Source: Prevotella ihumii (lineage in GTDB: Bacteria; Bacteroidota; Bacteroidia; Bacteroidales; Bacteroidaceae). Taken from it: DNA of 64,000 bases. The notes under the pieces were generated by a model, which saw nothing but the letters and a program-made list of their open reading frames with translations, searched no databases and was not told the origin of the DNA. Positions 8,774 through 16,380 of this stretch are shown here, piece by piece. Where the stretch lies: positions 1,842,608 to 1,906,607 of the forward strand of contig NZ_LT706987.1 of the NCBI RefSeq assembly GCF_900155655.1, read 5' to 3'. The first letter of the stretch is position 1; each line of letters opens with the position of its first letter. The position numbers were made by a program, and so were the translations under genes.

Positions 8774-9768
8774 TAATTCTTCGGTTTGCTTATCTATACT
8801 TCTATACTTTAATACTATTAGTTGAAAAGATAAGTTTTTAAACACGCAAATATAAATAACCATAAATATATAAACACATAACAATGTGATAAAGTAAAAA
8901 TATGATTACTCTGTTATTTGTAAATATATCTTTATGCTTTGAAGTCTGTATATTTTTGCCTTCAATTATAAAAGAATAAAGGTTTATATATAAATATCTG
9001 TTTATTAGTTTATTAGTTGAAAAAGATAAATATATAAAAACGTAAAACTTTATTTCTATATTCTTTTATATATTTGTCTAAAAGTATAAATGTTGATATT
9101 TCTCGGTTTTTAATTTGCTCTTCTTTGTTTTTAGCTTAAATATCGTGTGGCTCCCCTGTGCTTTCTGCTGTGCTATCTTTGCCGTTGGTGTATGCGTTTT
9201 ATGGCTTTTGCACGCCAAACGGCAGATAAATATTTGTTTATTTGTTTGTTTTGTTATAAAAACAGATAAATATATAAAAACACAAATATAAGTTCGTTTA
9301 TTTGTTTTTTCGAATAAAAACATTAAAACATTTTGCAGTTTAAATGTTTTATCGTATTTTTGTGATACTAAATGGGATACATATAGGGTTTTATATATAA
9401 ATATAAAAGTATTCGTACGTGAATGTTTGTATGTAAAACACGTATTGAACCCCTTTGGAAATTGAATTTCGAGAGAATTAATACAAATATATAAAAATAG
9501 AAACATATTAATAAAATAAAACGTAATGATGTTTCTATCTTTGTATGTTGCAATATAAATACGTGAGACCGATGCAACGAACGGACTTAAAAGACCGATA
9601 GGTTATAAAAAGAACATAATGCAGAAGTCTGTAAAACGAGAGGGGGACTGTGCAAAAAGTGTGCAGCGAAACCGAAAAGAGCGAAGATAAACCGCTGTGG
9701 AGATGACGACAAATATCTGGCGCGGAGAAGGCAAATATCCGAGGAGATAAAAGTAAGCATCTACGGGG

Positions 9769-10506
9769 ATGAAAACAAATAAAAAAGAGATGAAGACATT
9801 TAAAATAACAAGCAGAGCAAGCGAGGTGCTCAACTGGGCGTTAGGCTTGGGTGTGGTGATGGCAGTGCTCAATTTTTTTGATGTGATGCCTACAGAAGTT
9901 TCCACCACGGCAGCCGACGGACTCAGCGAGGTGAACAAAGTAGTGGGCGATACGTTTATGAACAATGCGCTCAATGTGGGTATAGGACTGATCCAAGTTA
10001 CGCTGTTGGGCGTGCTGCTGAAGGCAGTAAATAGAAAAATAAAATATCGCTACGTGGTAGCATTGATGGTGATGGTGGTGCAATTGGCGTTGGGCGTTGT
10101 GGTAGCTGCTATCCCTGCGGGCAACACAATGATGGCAAATGGCGCATACGAAATGACAAATTTTGGAGCTTTCAAGGCGGTTTTGCCCGTCTATATCAAT
10201 TTTTTTGTCTATTGCGCAGGTGCGTTCCTTGGCTATGGGCTGATAAAAGAGCGAGGCAATGTACGTCGATACGGTTGGGTATTGATATTTTTCCCTGTTT
10301 TGTCGTACATCTTGGGCGACGTCTACACCTATCTATATAATAATGTAGGCGGACTCACCTTCCAAACCCTCAATACCTATCACACCATCGCTCTCGTAGG
10401 ACAGCTCCTTTTGTGGGTAGGGCAGATGTATTGTTTGCGCACCACAATGAGCAAAGATGCCGAAATAGAAGATGGTGACAGCACAGACGTTAATCAGTTT
10501 CAGTAG
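9769..10506 (+). CDS. multi-pass membrane protein of unknown function (A)
   Basis: 245 residues with about six hydrophobic segments and a charged C-terminal tail (KDAEIEDGDSTD). No family recognised. The N-terminus (RASEVLNWALGLGVVMAVLN) aligns by eye with that of the next gene (RGERSVLNILLVVFSFAML), and both have a long polar loop after TM1 containing STAA. They look like diverged paralogues. It is the first gene after the gene-free tract and precedes parA on the same strand. ATG 9790 (MKTFKITSRAS) is an alternative start that removes a lysine-rich extension. Confidence 0.65.
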   Translation: MKTNKKEMKTFKITSRASEVLNWALGLGVVMAVLNFFDVMPTEVSTTAADGLSEVNKVVGDTFMNNALNVGIGLIQVTLLGVLLKAVNRKIKYRYVVALMVMVVQLALGVVVAAIPAGNTMMANGAYEMTNFGAFKAVLPVYINFFVYCAGAFLGYGLIKERGNVRRYGWVLIFFPVLSYILGDVYTYLYNNVGGLTFQTLNTYHTIALVGQLLLWVGQMYCLRTTMSKDAEIEDGDSTDVNQFQ

Positions 10507-10790
10507 AAATAACAAAACGTTTATATATTGATATGGCTTTAAGTTTGAATGTAAGAATGTAAATATATAAAATTATAAAACATTATTTCTATAAACTGTA
10601 AAACGGATATAATCAACGTGTTACGATGAAAGTTTGCCGAATAGGGTAGGAGAGTGAGGTGATAAAATACAGAACTTTAAATATATAAAAATATAATTGA
10701 AGACGACGAAACATTGCTTCTCTGACTTTAAACGACAGATGAAAAGAAGTATAAAACAAAAACGTAAGAAAATAAATATATAAAAATATA

Positions 10791-11450
10791 ATGCAAAAAA
10801 ACTTTGATTTTACGACCACACGAGGCGAACGTTCGGTGCTCAACATACTATTGGTAGTGTTCTCGTTTGCGATGCTTTTCGAACTAATGGCTGTGCTGTA
10901 TCAAGAGTTTGGAATGATGTCGGCGTGGATAAGTACAGCCGCTATCAACGTTATCGACAGCATTAGTCTTGTTTCGGAAGCGCTCTCGGTGCTGTGTATG
11001 GCAGGGCTTTTTGCTGTGTTGTATCGAGCTATGAAGCGTGCCGATGCTGCTTTCCCCACCTTTTGGCGTCGTGCCAATTTCGGCGGAGTAGTGTTTGGCT
11101 TTGTGGTGGTGAGCCTTTGCAGGGTTATCAGTTTGTGTGCCGATATTGACGAGAATACCCCTTGGTTCGACTGGATCGAAACCATTGGCAGTTGCTGTGC
11201 GGGCGTTAGTTTTGCAGCCATCTTAGGGCTGTTGATGAAACGATGCAGCAAGCGCATTTCTCGCTTGGGCTATTACGCCTTTGCTATGCTGTGTGCAGTG
11301 TTAGGTTGGTTGGCTTTGAGCTTTGTTGCTACCTTTATGGGGTGGGCAGAAGGACTATTTTTTGCGTTCAATGTGCTGACCTTTGTTAGCTTTTGGGGTT
11401 TCTTTTACCTCTTTTACGCTGTGGCACGAGGCAGCAAGATGCCGATATAA
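10791..11450 (+). CDS. multi-pass membrane protein of unknown function (B)
   Basis: 219 residues, about six hydrophobic segments, no recognised family; a probable diverged paralogue of the preceding gene. The start codon follows AATAAATATATAAAAATATA without a gap, a very A/T-rich initiation region. The 284-base gap from gene A contains two further AAATATATAAAA copies. Position between gene A and parA suggests a shared role with the partition-like genes, perhaps membrane anchoring; there is no direct evidence. Confidence 0.65.
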   Translation: MQKNFDFTTTRGERSVLNILLVVFSFAMLFELMAVLYQEFGMMSAWISTAAINVIDSISLVSEALSVLCMAGLFAVLYRAMKRADAAFPTFWRRANFGGVVFGFVVVSLCRVISLCADIDENTPWFDWIETIGSCCAGVSFAAILGLLMKRCSKRISRLGYYAFAMLCAVLGWLALSFVATFMGWAEGLFFAFNVLTFVSFWGFFYLFYAVARGSKMPI

Positions 11451-11537
11451 CGCCCCCAATCCCCTTTGTCTATGGATTTTAAAGATAGATGTATGAATAT
11501 AAATATATAAAATTGTAAATAGAAGAAAAGATATATA

Positions 11538-12200
11538 ATGAAGAATTTAAAAATTGTTTTTGCAAATCAGAAAGGTGGAGTAGGCAAGAGCACACTCTGC
11601 ATTATGTTTGCCAACTATTTGGCTTGGAAGCGCAAGCCCGTGTGTATTATCGATACCGACTTACAGAAGTCTATCTTGATGCAACGCCAGAAAGACGCCC
11701 AACTATTTGAAGGAGTAGAAGAACCCTACAGCGTTCAAGATTTTGACGTGAACGAGCCCGAACTGATGGAGCAGTTGATGGAGTCGGCTTCGCAAGTGGA
11801 AGGCTATGTGCTGTTCGACTCCCCAGGTAATGTATCCGAAGACGGACTTGTGCCCCTTTTTGCCAATGCCGACTACATTGTGTGCCCTTACGAGTACGAG
11901 GATAAGACTTTAGACTCAACGGGTGTGTTTGTTCAGGTGGTCAACGCCATCAAGGAACACAATCCCGAGATGCACGCCAAGATATTCTTTGTACCCAACC
12001 GCATCGACCCTCGCATTGGTACGACCGACGAGCAGCGTATGTGGAGCGAAACCAACGAGATATTCCAGCAGATAGGCAGGGTAACGCCCGTGGTGAATAG
12101 TCGTGCAACGCTGAAGCGCATCAATACTTTCGAACTGCTTGCCACCCAGCGTGAGGCTGTAAAGAGTGCGTTCGAATATATGATAAAGCGAATGAAGTAA
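11538..12200 (+). CDS. ParA/MinD-type partition ATPase
   Basis: 220 residues. It carries the deviant Walker A box KGGVGKST (12-19), an IIDTDLQ switch-I segment and VLFDSPGN as Walker B. There is no N-terminal DNA-binding extension, so it is the short (type Ib or TraA-like) form. Such ATPases move plasmids, or act as TraA in Bacteroides conjugative transposons. The next gene is a DUF3408-like protein, the usual TraA-TraB order in those elements, but TraC onward is missing. An orphan plasmid-type partition pair is therefore the alternative. The leader carries ATAAATATATAAAATTG. Confidence 0.85.
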   Translation: MKNLKIVFANQKGGVGKSTLCIMFANYLAWKRKPVCIIDTDLQKSILMQRQKDAQLFEGVEEPYSVQDFDVNEPELMEQLMESASQVEGYVLFDSPGNVSEDGLVPLFANADYIVCPYEYEDKTLDSTGVFVQVVNAIKEHNPEMHAKIFFVPNRIDPRIGTTDEQRMWSETNEIFQQIGRVTPVVNSRATLKRINTFELLATQREAVKSAFEYMIKRMK

Positions 12201-12349
12201 GTCTAATGTATTGCTTCTCTGTACTCCCGTGCGCTATATAATTAAGGTGTTAAGCGGTATTTTCCAAAGCTGTTGCATCGCAAAATAGGGTGGGAGAGCA
12301 GACCGAAAAGCAACTAAAACGAATATAAATAAATTAAACAAAATAGATT

Positions 12350-12925
12350 ATGGCAAAGAAAAAAACCAGTGTAGCATTGCCAAGTGGTATTAAAAATTTG
12401 GTGCATCAAGCCCAAGGATTAGAAAATCAAACCCCAGCAGCCACTTCTGCCACAAAGACCGAGAACAACCCAACCGACAAGACCACCGCGCCAACCCCTT
12501 ATGCGCCTGTTGCTGAAGCCTCGCCTGCCGAAGGCGTTGCTGCCGAACCTGCTGTGGCTCGATTGGCAGTCCAACAAGCCGAAAACCCTGTCCCTCGCGA
12601 TGGCAAAGACCGCTCTGCACCTGCTGCAAAAAAACTGCCTAAGGCTGAAGGCAAGGCATTGGCGAAGGAATACACCCTTGGCAAGGTGGACGATGAGCAG
12701 AGCTGGCAGATGTTCTTAGACCTTGCTAAGGAGTACAAACTGCGCGACTCCAAGCTCGCCACAGTGTATATTGATGAAGACCTCAAGAGCGTTTTAGACC
12801 GATTGAAGTCGGCAGGCTCTATCAAAATGCCTTCTACCGCCATTCTTAGTAGCATTGTGGCACGCTTTATCTTCGACCACGAGAAAGAGATAAAGAATGC
12901 TATTTATGGCGAAAGCTTGCTGTAG
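12350..12925 (+). CDS. DUF3408-like ParA partner
   Basis: 191 residues: a basic start (MAKKK), a long low-complexity Ala/Pro/Thr linker (about 25-105) and a compact C-terminal domain (110-191) with LATVYIDEDLKSVLDRLKSAG. That segment looks like a ribbon-helix-helix DNA-binding strand-helix, with IVARFIFDHEKEIKNAI after it. Architecture and position after parA match DUF3408/TraB proteins of Bacteroides elements, or a small centromere-binding ParB analogue. It would bind DNA, perhaps the repeat-rich tract upstream. The family call is by resemblance. Confidence 0.65.
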   Translation: MAKKKTSVALPSGIKNLVHQAQGLENQTPAATSATKTENNPTDKTTAPTPYAPVAEASPAEGVAAEPAVARLAVQQAENPVPRDGKDRSAPAAKKLPKAEGKALAKEYTLGKVDDEQSWQMFLDLAKEYKLRDSKLATVYIDEDLKSVLDRLKSAGSIKMPSTAILSSIVARFIFDHEKEIKNAIYGESLL

Positions 12926-12930
12926 AAAGT

Positions 12931-12962
12931 CTCCCCCCGACTCTTCCGTTGGGCGGGGAGCG
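12931..12962. repeat. CTCCCC/GGGGAG hairpin module
   Basis: CTCCCCCCGACTCTTCCG followed by TTGGGCGGGGAGCGCAG; same family as 4567. It immediately follows the DUF3408-like stop codon and is followed by array 8. Confidence 0.75.
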
Positions 12963-12991
12963 CAGACGTTACCCCCATAAGCATTTGTTTT

Positions 12992-13079
12992 GTCGGACCA
13001 GTCGGACGGGTCGGACGGGTCGGACGGGTCGGACCTGTCTGACAAGTCCGACTGGTCTGACTGGTCCGACTGGTCTGAA
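12992..13079. repeat. GTCNGAC array 8 (10 units)
   Basis: Central bases G G G G G T C T C T: five purine units then five pyrimidine units, a near-perfect hairpin. The last unit decays to GTCTGAA. Confidence 0.95.
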
Positions 13080-13127
13080 AAGGCTAACAAAAACTGCCCT
13101 GCGCTGTCAACAAGAACTATGGGCGAG

Positions 13128-13190
13128 CCAAAGTTCAACTGTGAGGGGGTGAAACATATATGTTTGGGGGCATCAAAGTTGAACTTTTAG
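13128..13190. repeat. ACATATATGT / AAAGTTGAACTTT palindrome set, copy 2
   Basis: CCAAAGTTCAACTGTGA, then GAAACATATATGTTTG, then CAAAGTTGAACTTTT. It is organised like copy 3 at 48940. Confidence 0.8.
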
Positions 13191-13350
13191 AAGGCTATTC
13201 GTAAGACTTTGATGATGAGATAGATACGCGCTTTGTTTTTGATTGATTAATCGTTGAGAAATATTGGTTAGACCCTCCGTTTCTCGTTGTATAATCTTCT
13301 ATCCCTCACAGAGTACCCCATAAAGGCTTGACAAGGGCTGCGGAATGTTG

Positions 13351-13358
13351 TAACTTTG
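13351..13358 (+). promoter_or_regulatory. promoter box for the M15 peptidase
   Basis: TAACTTTG, an exact TAnnTTTG box, about 150 bases before the preferred start codon. Confidence 0.6.
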
Positions 13359-13509
13359 CACTTGTAAACGAGAGATGCGGTAGCGAACTGAAAAAAGACA
13401 CGCTCCGTGTGAATGATTACTAACCTTGCCCCTTGTGAGCGGAAAGGAATTGCGTATTCGTAACCAATCGGGGGCAGAACAATCACCTTTTTATATATAT
13501 AGCGAGACA

Positions 13510-13947
13510 ATGCAAACAACAATGAACTACGAACAACGGCTTTCGCCCCACTTCACCTTGGGCGAATTTCTAAGGTCGGGCACGGCCATTCGCCACAACA
13601 TACGCAATGTGCCCTCGGCTCACCCTCAAGACGGACTGACCAACGACGAACTAATAGCCAATCTTACTCGCCTCTGCACCGAGGTTTTAGAACCACTGAG
13701 GCGTAGGGTAGGGCGGGTAACCATAACGAGCGGATACCGCTGTAAAGAACTCAACGCACGTGTAGGCGGTGTGCCAAAGTCGCATCATCTACAAGGATTG
13801 GCTGCCGACATCTATGTGTCAAGCACGGCTATGGCAGAACGTTATGCACAGCTGTTGCGCCTGTACACGCCTTGCGACGAACTGATAATAGAACCCGTGG
13901 GCGACAGACGAAAACGATGGGTACACGTGAGTGTGAAGCAAAAATAA
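13510..13947 (+). CDS. M15 family zinc peptidase (endolysin-like)
   Basis: 145 residues from ATG 13510; the open frame extends left to 13426, but that part starts at TTG and looks non-coding. The zinc site SHHLQGLAADIYV (SxHxxGxxxD) and the distal WVHVS histidine identify a peptidase M15A / D-Ala-D-Ala carboxypeptidase fold that cleaves peptidoglycan cross-bridges. The upstream conserved block is ITSGYRCKELNARVGG. In Bacteroidota such a gene often sits with an HU-like gene and a smalltalk peptide, as here; the cassette may be of phage or mobile origin. Confidence 0.85.
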   Translation: MQTTMNYEQRLSPHFTLGEFLRSGTAIRHNIRNVPSAHPQDGLTNDELIANLTRLCTEVLEPLRRRVGRVTITSGYRCKELNARVGGVPKSHHLQGLAADIYVSSTAMAERYAQLLRLYTPCDELIIEPVGDRRKRWVHVSVKQK

Positions 13948-14095
13948 AAATCTAATGACTATATGCGGTGGTAATTTATAGAACCAACCAACAATCATAA
14001 CCGTGGGGTGGGGAGCACTCAACCGAATATTCCTCTGCCCCGAAGAGAAACAAATTAATCCAACCAATTTATTAACTTTTTAAACACTATTTATT

Positions 14096-14569
14096 ATGTC
14101 AGTAAAGTACAAAATTTATCAAGACAATCGCAAAAACATCAAGAACAAGGGCTATTGGTATGCACGTTCAGTGACCACGGGTCAAGTAGGAATCAAGGAA
14201 ATGGCAGATCGCATCAGCGACCGCTGTACCGTAACCGAGTCGGACATCTTGGCTGTGCTCTCAGCATTGGTCACCGAGATGGAGTACGAATTGAAGAACG
14301 GCTATTGTGTCAAGTTGGACGGTTTTGGCTCGTTCAAGCTCGCTTTGCGCTCGCACGGTGTTGCCCAGATTAAGGACTTTTCGGCTACGAAGCACATCCA
14401 CAGTCCACACGTGTTGTTCCGCCCAGAGTATCACATCGGAGCAGATAAGGTGCGCCTCCAAACCTTCCTCCAAGGAGTAAAGGTAGAGGAAATGCCAACC
14501 TACGAGGGTGTAGATAAGGGAGATAAGGGAGGTAAGGGCGAGAAGCCTGGACCAGTGGAAAATCCTTAA
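14096..14569 (+). CDS. HU family DNA-binding protein
   Basis: 157 residues. The N-terminal HU/IHF fold (about 1-130) has an extra N-terminal strand typical of the Bacteroidota HU-like group. The DNA-binding arm region reads VKLDGFGSFKLALRSHG. The C-terminal tail is low complexity (KGDKGGKGEKPGP). It would bind and bend DNA as a nucleoid protein. It lies 148 bases after the M15 gene and is followed by array 9 and the smalltalk peptide. Several HU-like paralogues per genome are common, and this is the accessory type, not the short 90-residue HU. Confidence 0.85.
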   Translation: MSVKYKIYQDNRKNIKNKGYWYARSVTTGQVGIKEMADRISDRCTVTESDILAVLSALVTEMEYELKNGYCVKLDGFGSFKLALRSHGVAQIKDFSATKHIHSPHVLFRPEYHIGADKVRLQTFLQGVKVEEMPTYEGVDKGDKGGKGEKPGPVENP

Positions 14570-14571
14570 TA

Positions 14572-14605
14572 AGGAGTTAGCGCCAAATGTTATGTTGGTG
14601 TAGCT
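14572..14605. repeat. GGAGTTAGCGCCAAATGTT module
   Basis: AGGAGTTAGCGCCAAATG then TTATGTTGG, the complement of the 3764 module and similar to the left flank of array 3. It runs directly into array 9. Confidence 0.7.
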
Positions 14606-14607
14606 TT

Positions 14608-14677
14608 GTCGGACTGGTCGGACTGGTCAGACTGGTCAGACTGGTCAGACTGGTCCGACACGTCCGACTTGTCCGAC
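14608..14677. repeat. GTCNGAC array 9 (8 units)
   Basis: Eight units, central bases G G A A A C C C, between the HU-like gene and the smalltalk peptide. Confidence 0.95.
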
Positions 14678-14748
14678 CAATCTCCCAAATAGGGAAGCTA
14701 CCGAGGGCGACCATTTTGTTTAACTATTAAAATTTAACGTATATGCTT

Positions 14749-14841
14749 ATGAAACGTGAAACTTGGAAACTTCTTCTTCAGATGCTTGTTAGCATTCTCA
14801 CCGCAGTGGGTACAACGCTCGGTGTAACCTCTTGTATGTAA
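14749..14841 (+). CDS. smalltalk family peptide (30 residues)
   Basis: A 30-residue frame: MKRETWKLLLQMLVSILTAV, then GTTLGVTSCM. A charged start is followed by one hydrophobic helix and a conserved VTSCM end. This is the pattern I know as the Bacteroidota smalltalk protein, a tiny membrane peptide encoded beside HU-like proteins and peptidoglycan hydrolases. Function is unknown. The terminal cysteine next to a hydrophobic stretch could be lipidated, but it lies too near the C-terminus for an ordinary lipobox. An in-frame ATG 6 bases upstream is an alternative start. Confidence 0.8.
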   Translation: MKRETWKLLLQMLVSILTAVGTTLGVTSCM

Positions 14842-14998
14842 AATTCTTTTTTCAAAACCTCTTTGTTTAGAAGTTAGGAAGCTCAAAGCAAGCGTGTTAG
14901 CCCTTTGTGCTCCTAACTTCTAAGTTTTTATTTTTCAAAATCTGTGCTATAAATTTCTATATATTGTTTTTTTGTTTTACCTTTGCAGCGTGGGAGAG

Positions 14999-15033
14999 CC
15001 TCCCCCCGAGCCCTCCGTTGGGAGGGGAGCACA
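14999..15033. repeat. CCTCCG/GGGAGGGG hairpin module
   Basis: CCTCCCCCCGAGCCCTCCG followed by TTGGGAGGGGAGCACAG, then ATTTGCTGG and array 10. Same composite order as 4567-4682 and 34061-34322. Confidence 0.8.
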
Positions 15034-15060
15034 GATTTGCTGGAGGTGGGGTGTGGTTTT

Positions 15061-15114
15061 GTCGGACGGGTCGGACGAGGTCGGACAAGTCGGACGGGTC
15101 GGACAAGGTCGGAC
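15061..15114. repeat. GTCGGAC array 10 (6 units, irregular)
   Basis: All six cores are GTCGGAC. Two spacers have three bases (GAG, AAG) instead of two, which breaks the 9-bp register. It lies 55 bases before tRNA-Thr. Confidence 0.9.
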
Positions 15115-15168
15115 GAGGTTCGAAAAGGCTGCTAAGGTCTGAGGAAGGACATTGAGTTCCTACATTTT

Positions 15169-15241
<73 letters not shown>

Positions 15242-15316
15242 CATCGGGCATTAGGTTTGTCTTTGTGTGCCCACGGCTTTTTTGTACATCTATAAAAGGC
15301 TGCAAACCACTATTAA

Positions 15317-15387
15317 GCGGAATTAGCACATCGGTAGTGCACGGGCTTCCCAAGCCTGGGAGGCGGGTTCGATTCCCGTATTCCGCT
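15317..15387 (+). tRNA. tRNA-Gly (anticodon CCC)
   Basis: Acceptor GCGGAAT / ATTCCGC, D-arm GCAC-ATCGGTA-GTGC, anticodon loop TTCCCAA, T-arm CGGGT-TCGATTC with discriminator T. It decodes GGG and lies 75 bases after tRNA-Thr, probably in the same transcript. Confidence 0.96.
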
Positions 15388-15407
15388 CAAAGAATGTTGA
15401 GGAGTTT

Positions 15408-15504
15408 GTCGGACAAGTCGGACAAGTCGGACCTGTCGGACGCGTCCGACAAGTCTGACCAGTCCGACCAGTCCGACTGGTCCGACAGGTCTGACAGGTC
15501 TGAA
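15408..15504. repeat. GTCNGAC array 11 (11 units)
   Basis: Central bases G G G G C T C C C T T. It follows the tRNA pair by 20 bases, where it could end or protect the tRNA transcript. Confidence 0.95.
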
Positions 15505-15562
15505 AAATTCCCACAAAAAATAATAATCCTTTAATAATAACTTTAACAATCACATCAGCGTT

Positions 15563-16111
15563 ATGGCACCATTTTTAAAAGCTAAAGGGGGTTATCGCCA
15601 ACTAAGAGCCTATCAGGTGGCAGAAATAATCTACGACATAACGTTTTATTTTACACAACATTACTTAGAAAAGGGCGACCGCACCATAGACCAAATGGTA
15701 CAAGCAGCACGCTCGGGAAAACAAAATATTGCTGAAGGAAGCGAAGCAGCTACCACATCTAAACAAACAGAAATAAAACTTACCAATGTGGCAAAAGCAA
15801 GTTTGGAAGAACTCCTCATCGACTATGAAGACTATCTAAGAGTAAGAAGCAAACCACAATGGGACAATAATCACCCACGATTTCACAGTATGGCAAATTA
15901 TGCTCGCAGCGAACAAATAGCAAAAGAATATTTTGCCTTATTGCCTAAAATGAATGATGAAGAAATAGCCAACCTCTGTATAACGCTCATCAATCAGGCT
16001 ACCTATCTATTGAGGCGACTCATCGAAAAGCAACAAGAGATGTTTCTTAAAGAAGGAGGCATAAGAGAACAAATGACACAAGCAAGACTAAAAACAAGAG
16101 GGCAGCAATAA
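15563..16111 (+). CDS. four-helix-bundle (IVP-like) suffix-domain protein
   Basis: 182 residues. The core (about 12-120) is of the type seen in proteins encoded by 23S rRNA intervening sequences: RQLRAYQVAEIIYDITFYF, then DQMVQAARSGKQNIAEGSEA, the SxxxNIAEG signature, then KLTNVAKASLEELLIDYEDYL. The C-terminal helices (125-180) are an added suffix. Bacteroidota carry several free-standing copies unrelated to rRNA; function is unknown. It lies between two arrays and 270 bases before rpsA. Confidence 0.85.
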   Translation: MAPFLKAKGGYRQLRAYQVAEIIYDITFYFTQHYLEKGDRTIDQMVQAARSGKQNIAEGSEAATTSKQTEIKLTNVAKASLEELLIDYEDYLRVRSKPQWDNNHPRFHSMANYARSEQIAKEYFALLPKMNDEEIANLCITLINQATYLLRRLIEKQQEMFLKEGGIREQMTQARLKTRGQQ

Positions 16112-16134
16112 CAACGGCGGAAGTTAGCAGCTTT

Positions 16135-16214
16135 GTCAGACTTTGTCAGACTGGTCCGACCTGTCTGACGCGTCCGACCCGTCCGACCAGTCCGACTTGT
16201 CCGACTTGTCCGAC
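16135..16214. repeat. GTCNGAC array 12 (9 units)
   Basis: Central bases A A C T C C C C C; the first spacer is TTT. It lies between the helix-bundle gene and the rpsA promoter. Confidence 0.95.
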
Positions 16215-16281
16215 AATCCTTAAAAGAAAGTCTTTGCAATCTTTTTTCTTAAAAACTTGCTCATATTCAGATTATTATTCG

Positions 16282-16289
16282 TAACTTTG
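16282..16289 (+). promoter_or_regulatory. rpsA promoter -7 box
   Basis: TAACTTTG, exact TAnnTTTG, 92 bases before the rpsA start. Confidence 0.65.
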
Positions 16290-16380
16290 CAGCCGCTTTG
16301 GGGGCATTGTACCCTGACGCACGAGAGAGTATTAACATAAAGTCAAACTTTATTAATTATTAATTTTTTTAAAAACATTT

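Larger units (their letters stand above)
6601..9768. other. gene-free AT-rich tract with TTTGTCGC motifs
   Basis: No credible gene in 3.2 kb. From about 7080 to 8770 the + strand is strongly T-rich; from 8820 to 9560 it is A/T-rich with repeated AAATATATAAAA. The motif TTTGTCGC occurs exactly at 6609, 7161, 8086, 8178, 8226, 8271, 8466, 8558, 8596 and 8764 on +, and at 8339-8348 on the minus strand, with near-matches (TTTGTCGAAC, TTGTCGTTGC) at 6856, 6878, 6955-6997 and 7138. Iteron-like organisation upstream of a parA gene suggests a replication or partition region; this is inference. Confidence 0.7.
8863..11520. repeat. dispersed AAATATATAAAA motif
   Basis: Copies near 8863, 9028, 9265, 9485, 10561, 10678, 10773 and 11501, usually as GATAAATATATAAAAAC. 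Copies end directly at the start codon of the 10791 gene and about 20 bases before parA, so they may be promoter or ribosome-entry leaders as well as an AT-rich origin-like element. Confidence 0.7.

Noticed and set aside
9078..9506. 142-residue minus-strand frame in the AT-rich part
   Set aside because: Low-complexity Lys/Phe/Ile/Tyr text caused by AT-rich DNA; no initiation context.
9769..12925. Complete conjugative transposon
   Set aside because: Only TraA/TraB-like genes are present; no relaxase, coupling protein, other tra genes or integrase occurs in the window.
12990..13190. Many short frames with SDQSD, RTGRTG or VRPVGPV repeats (here and at every array)
   Set aside because: A 9-bp repeat stays open in several frames on both strands. 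They have no promoter-linked start, no conserved ends, and are artefacts of the arrays.
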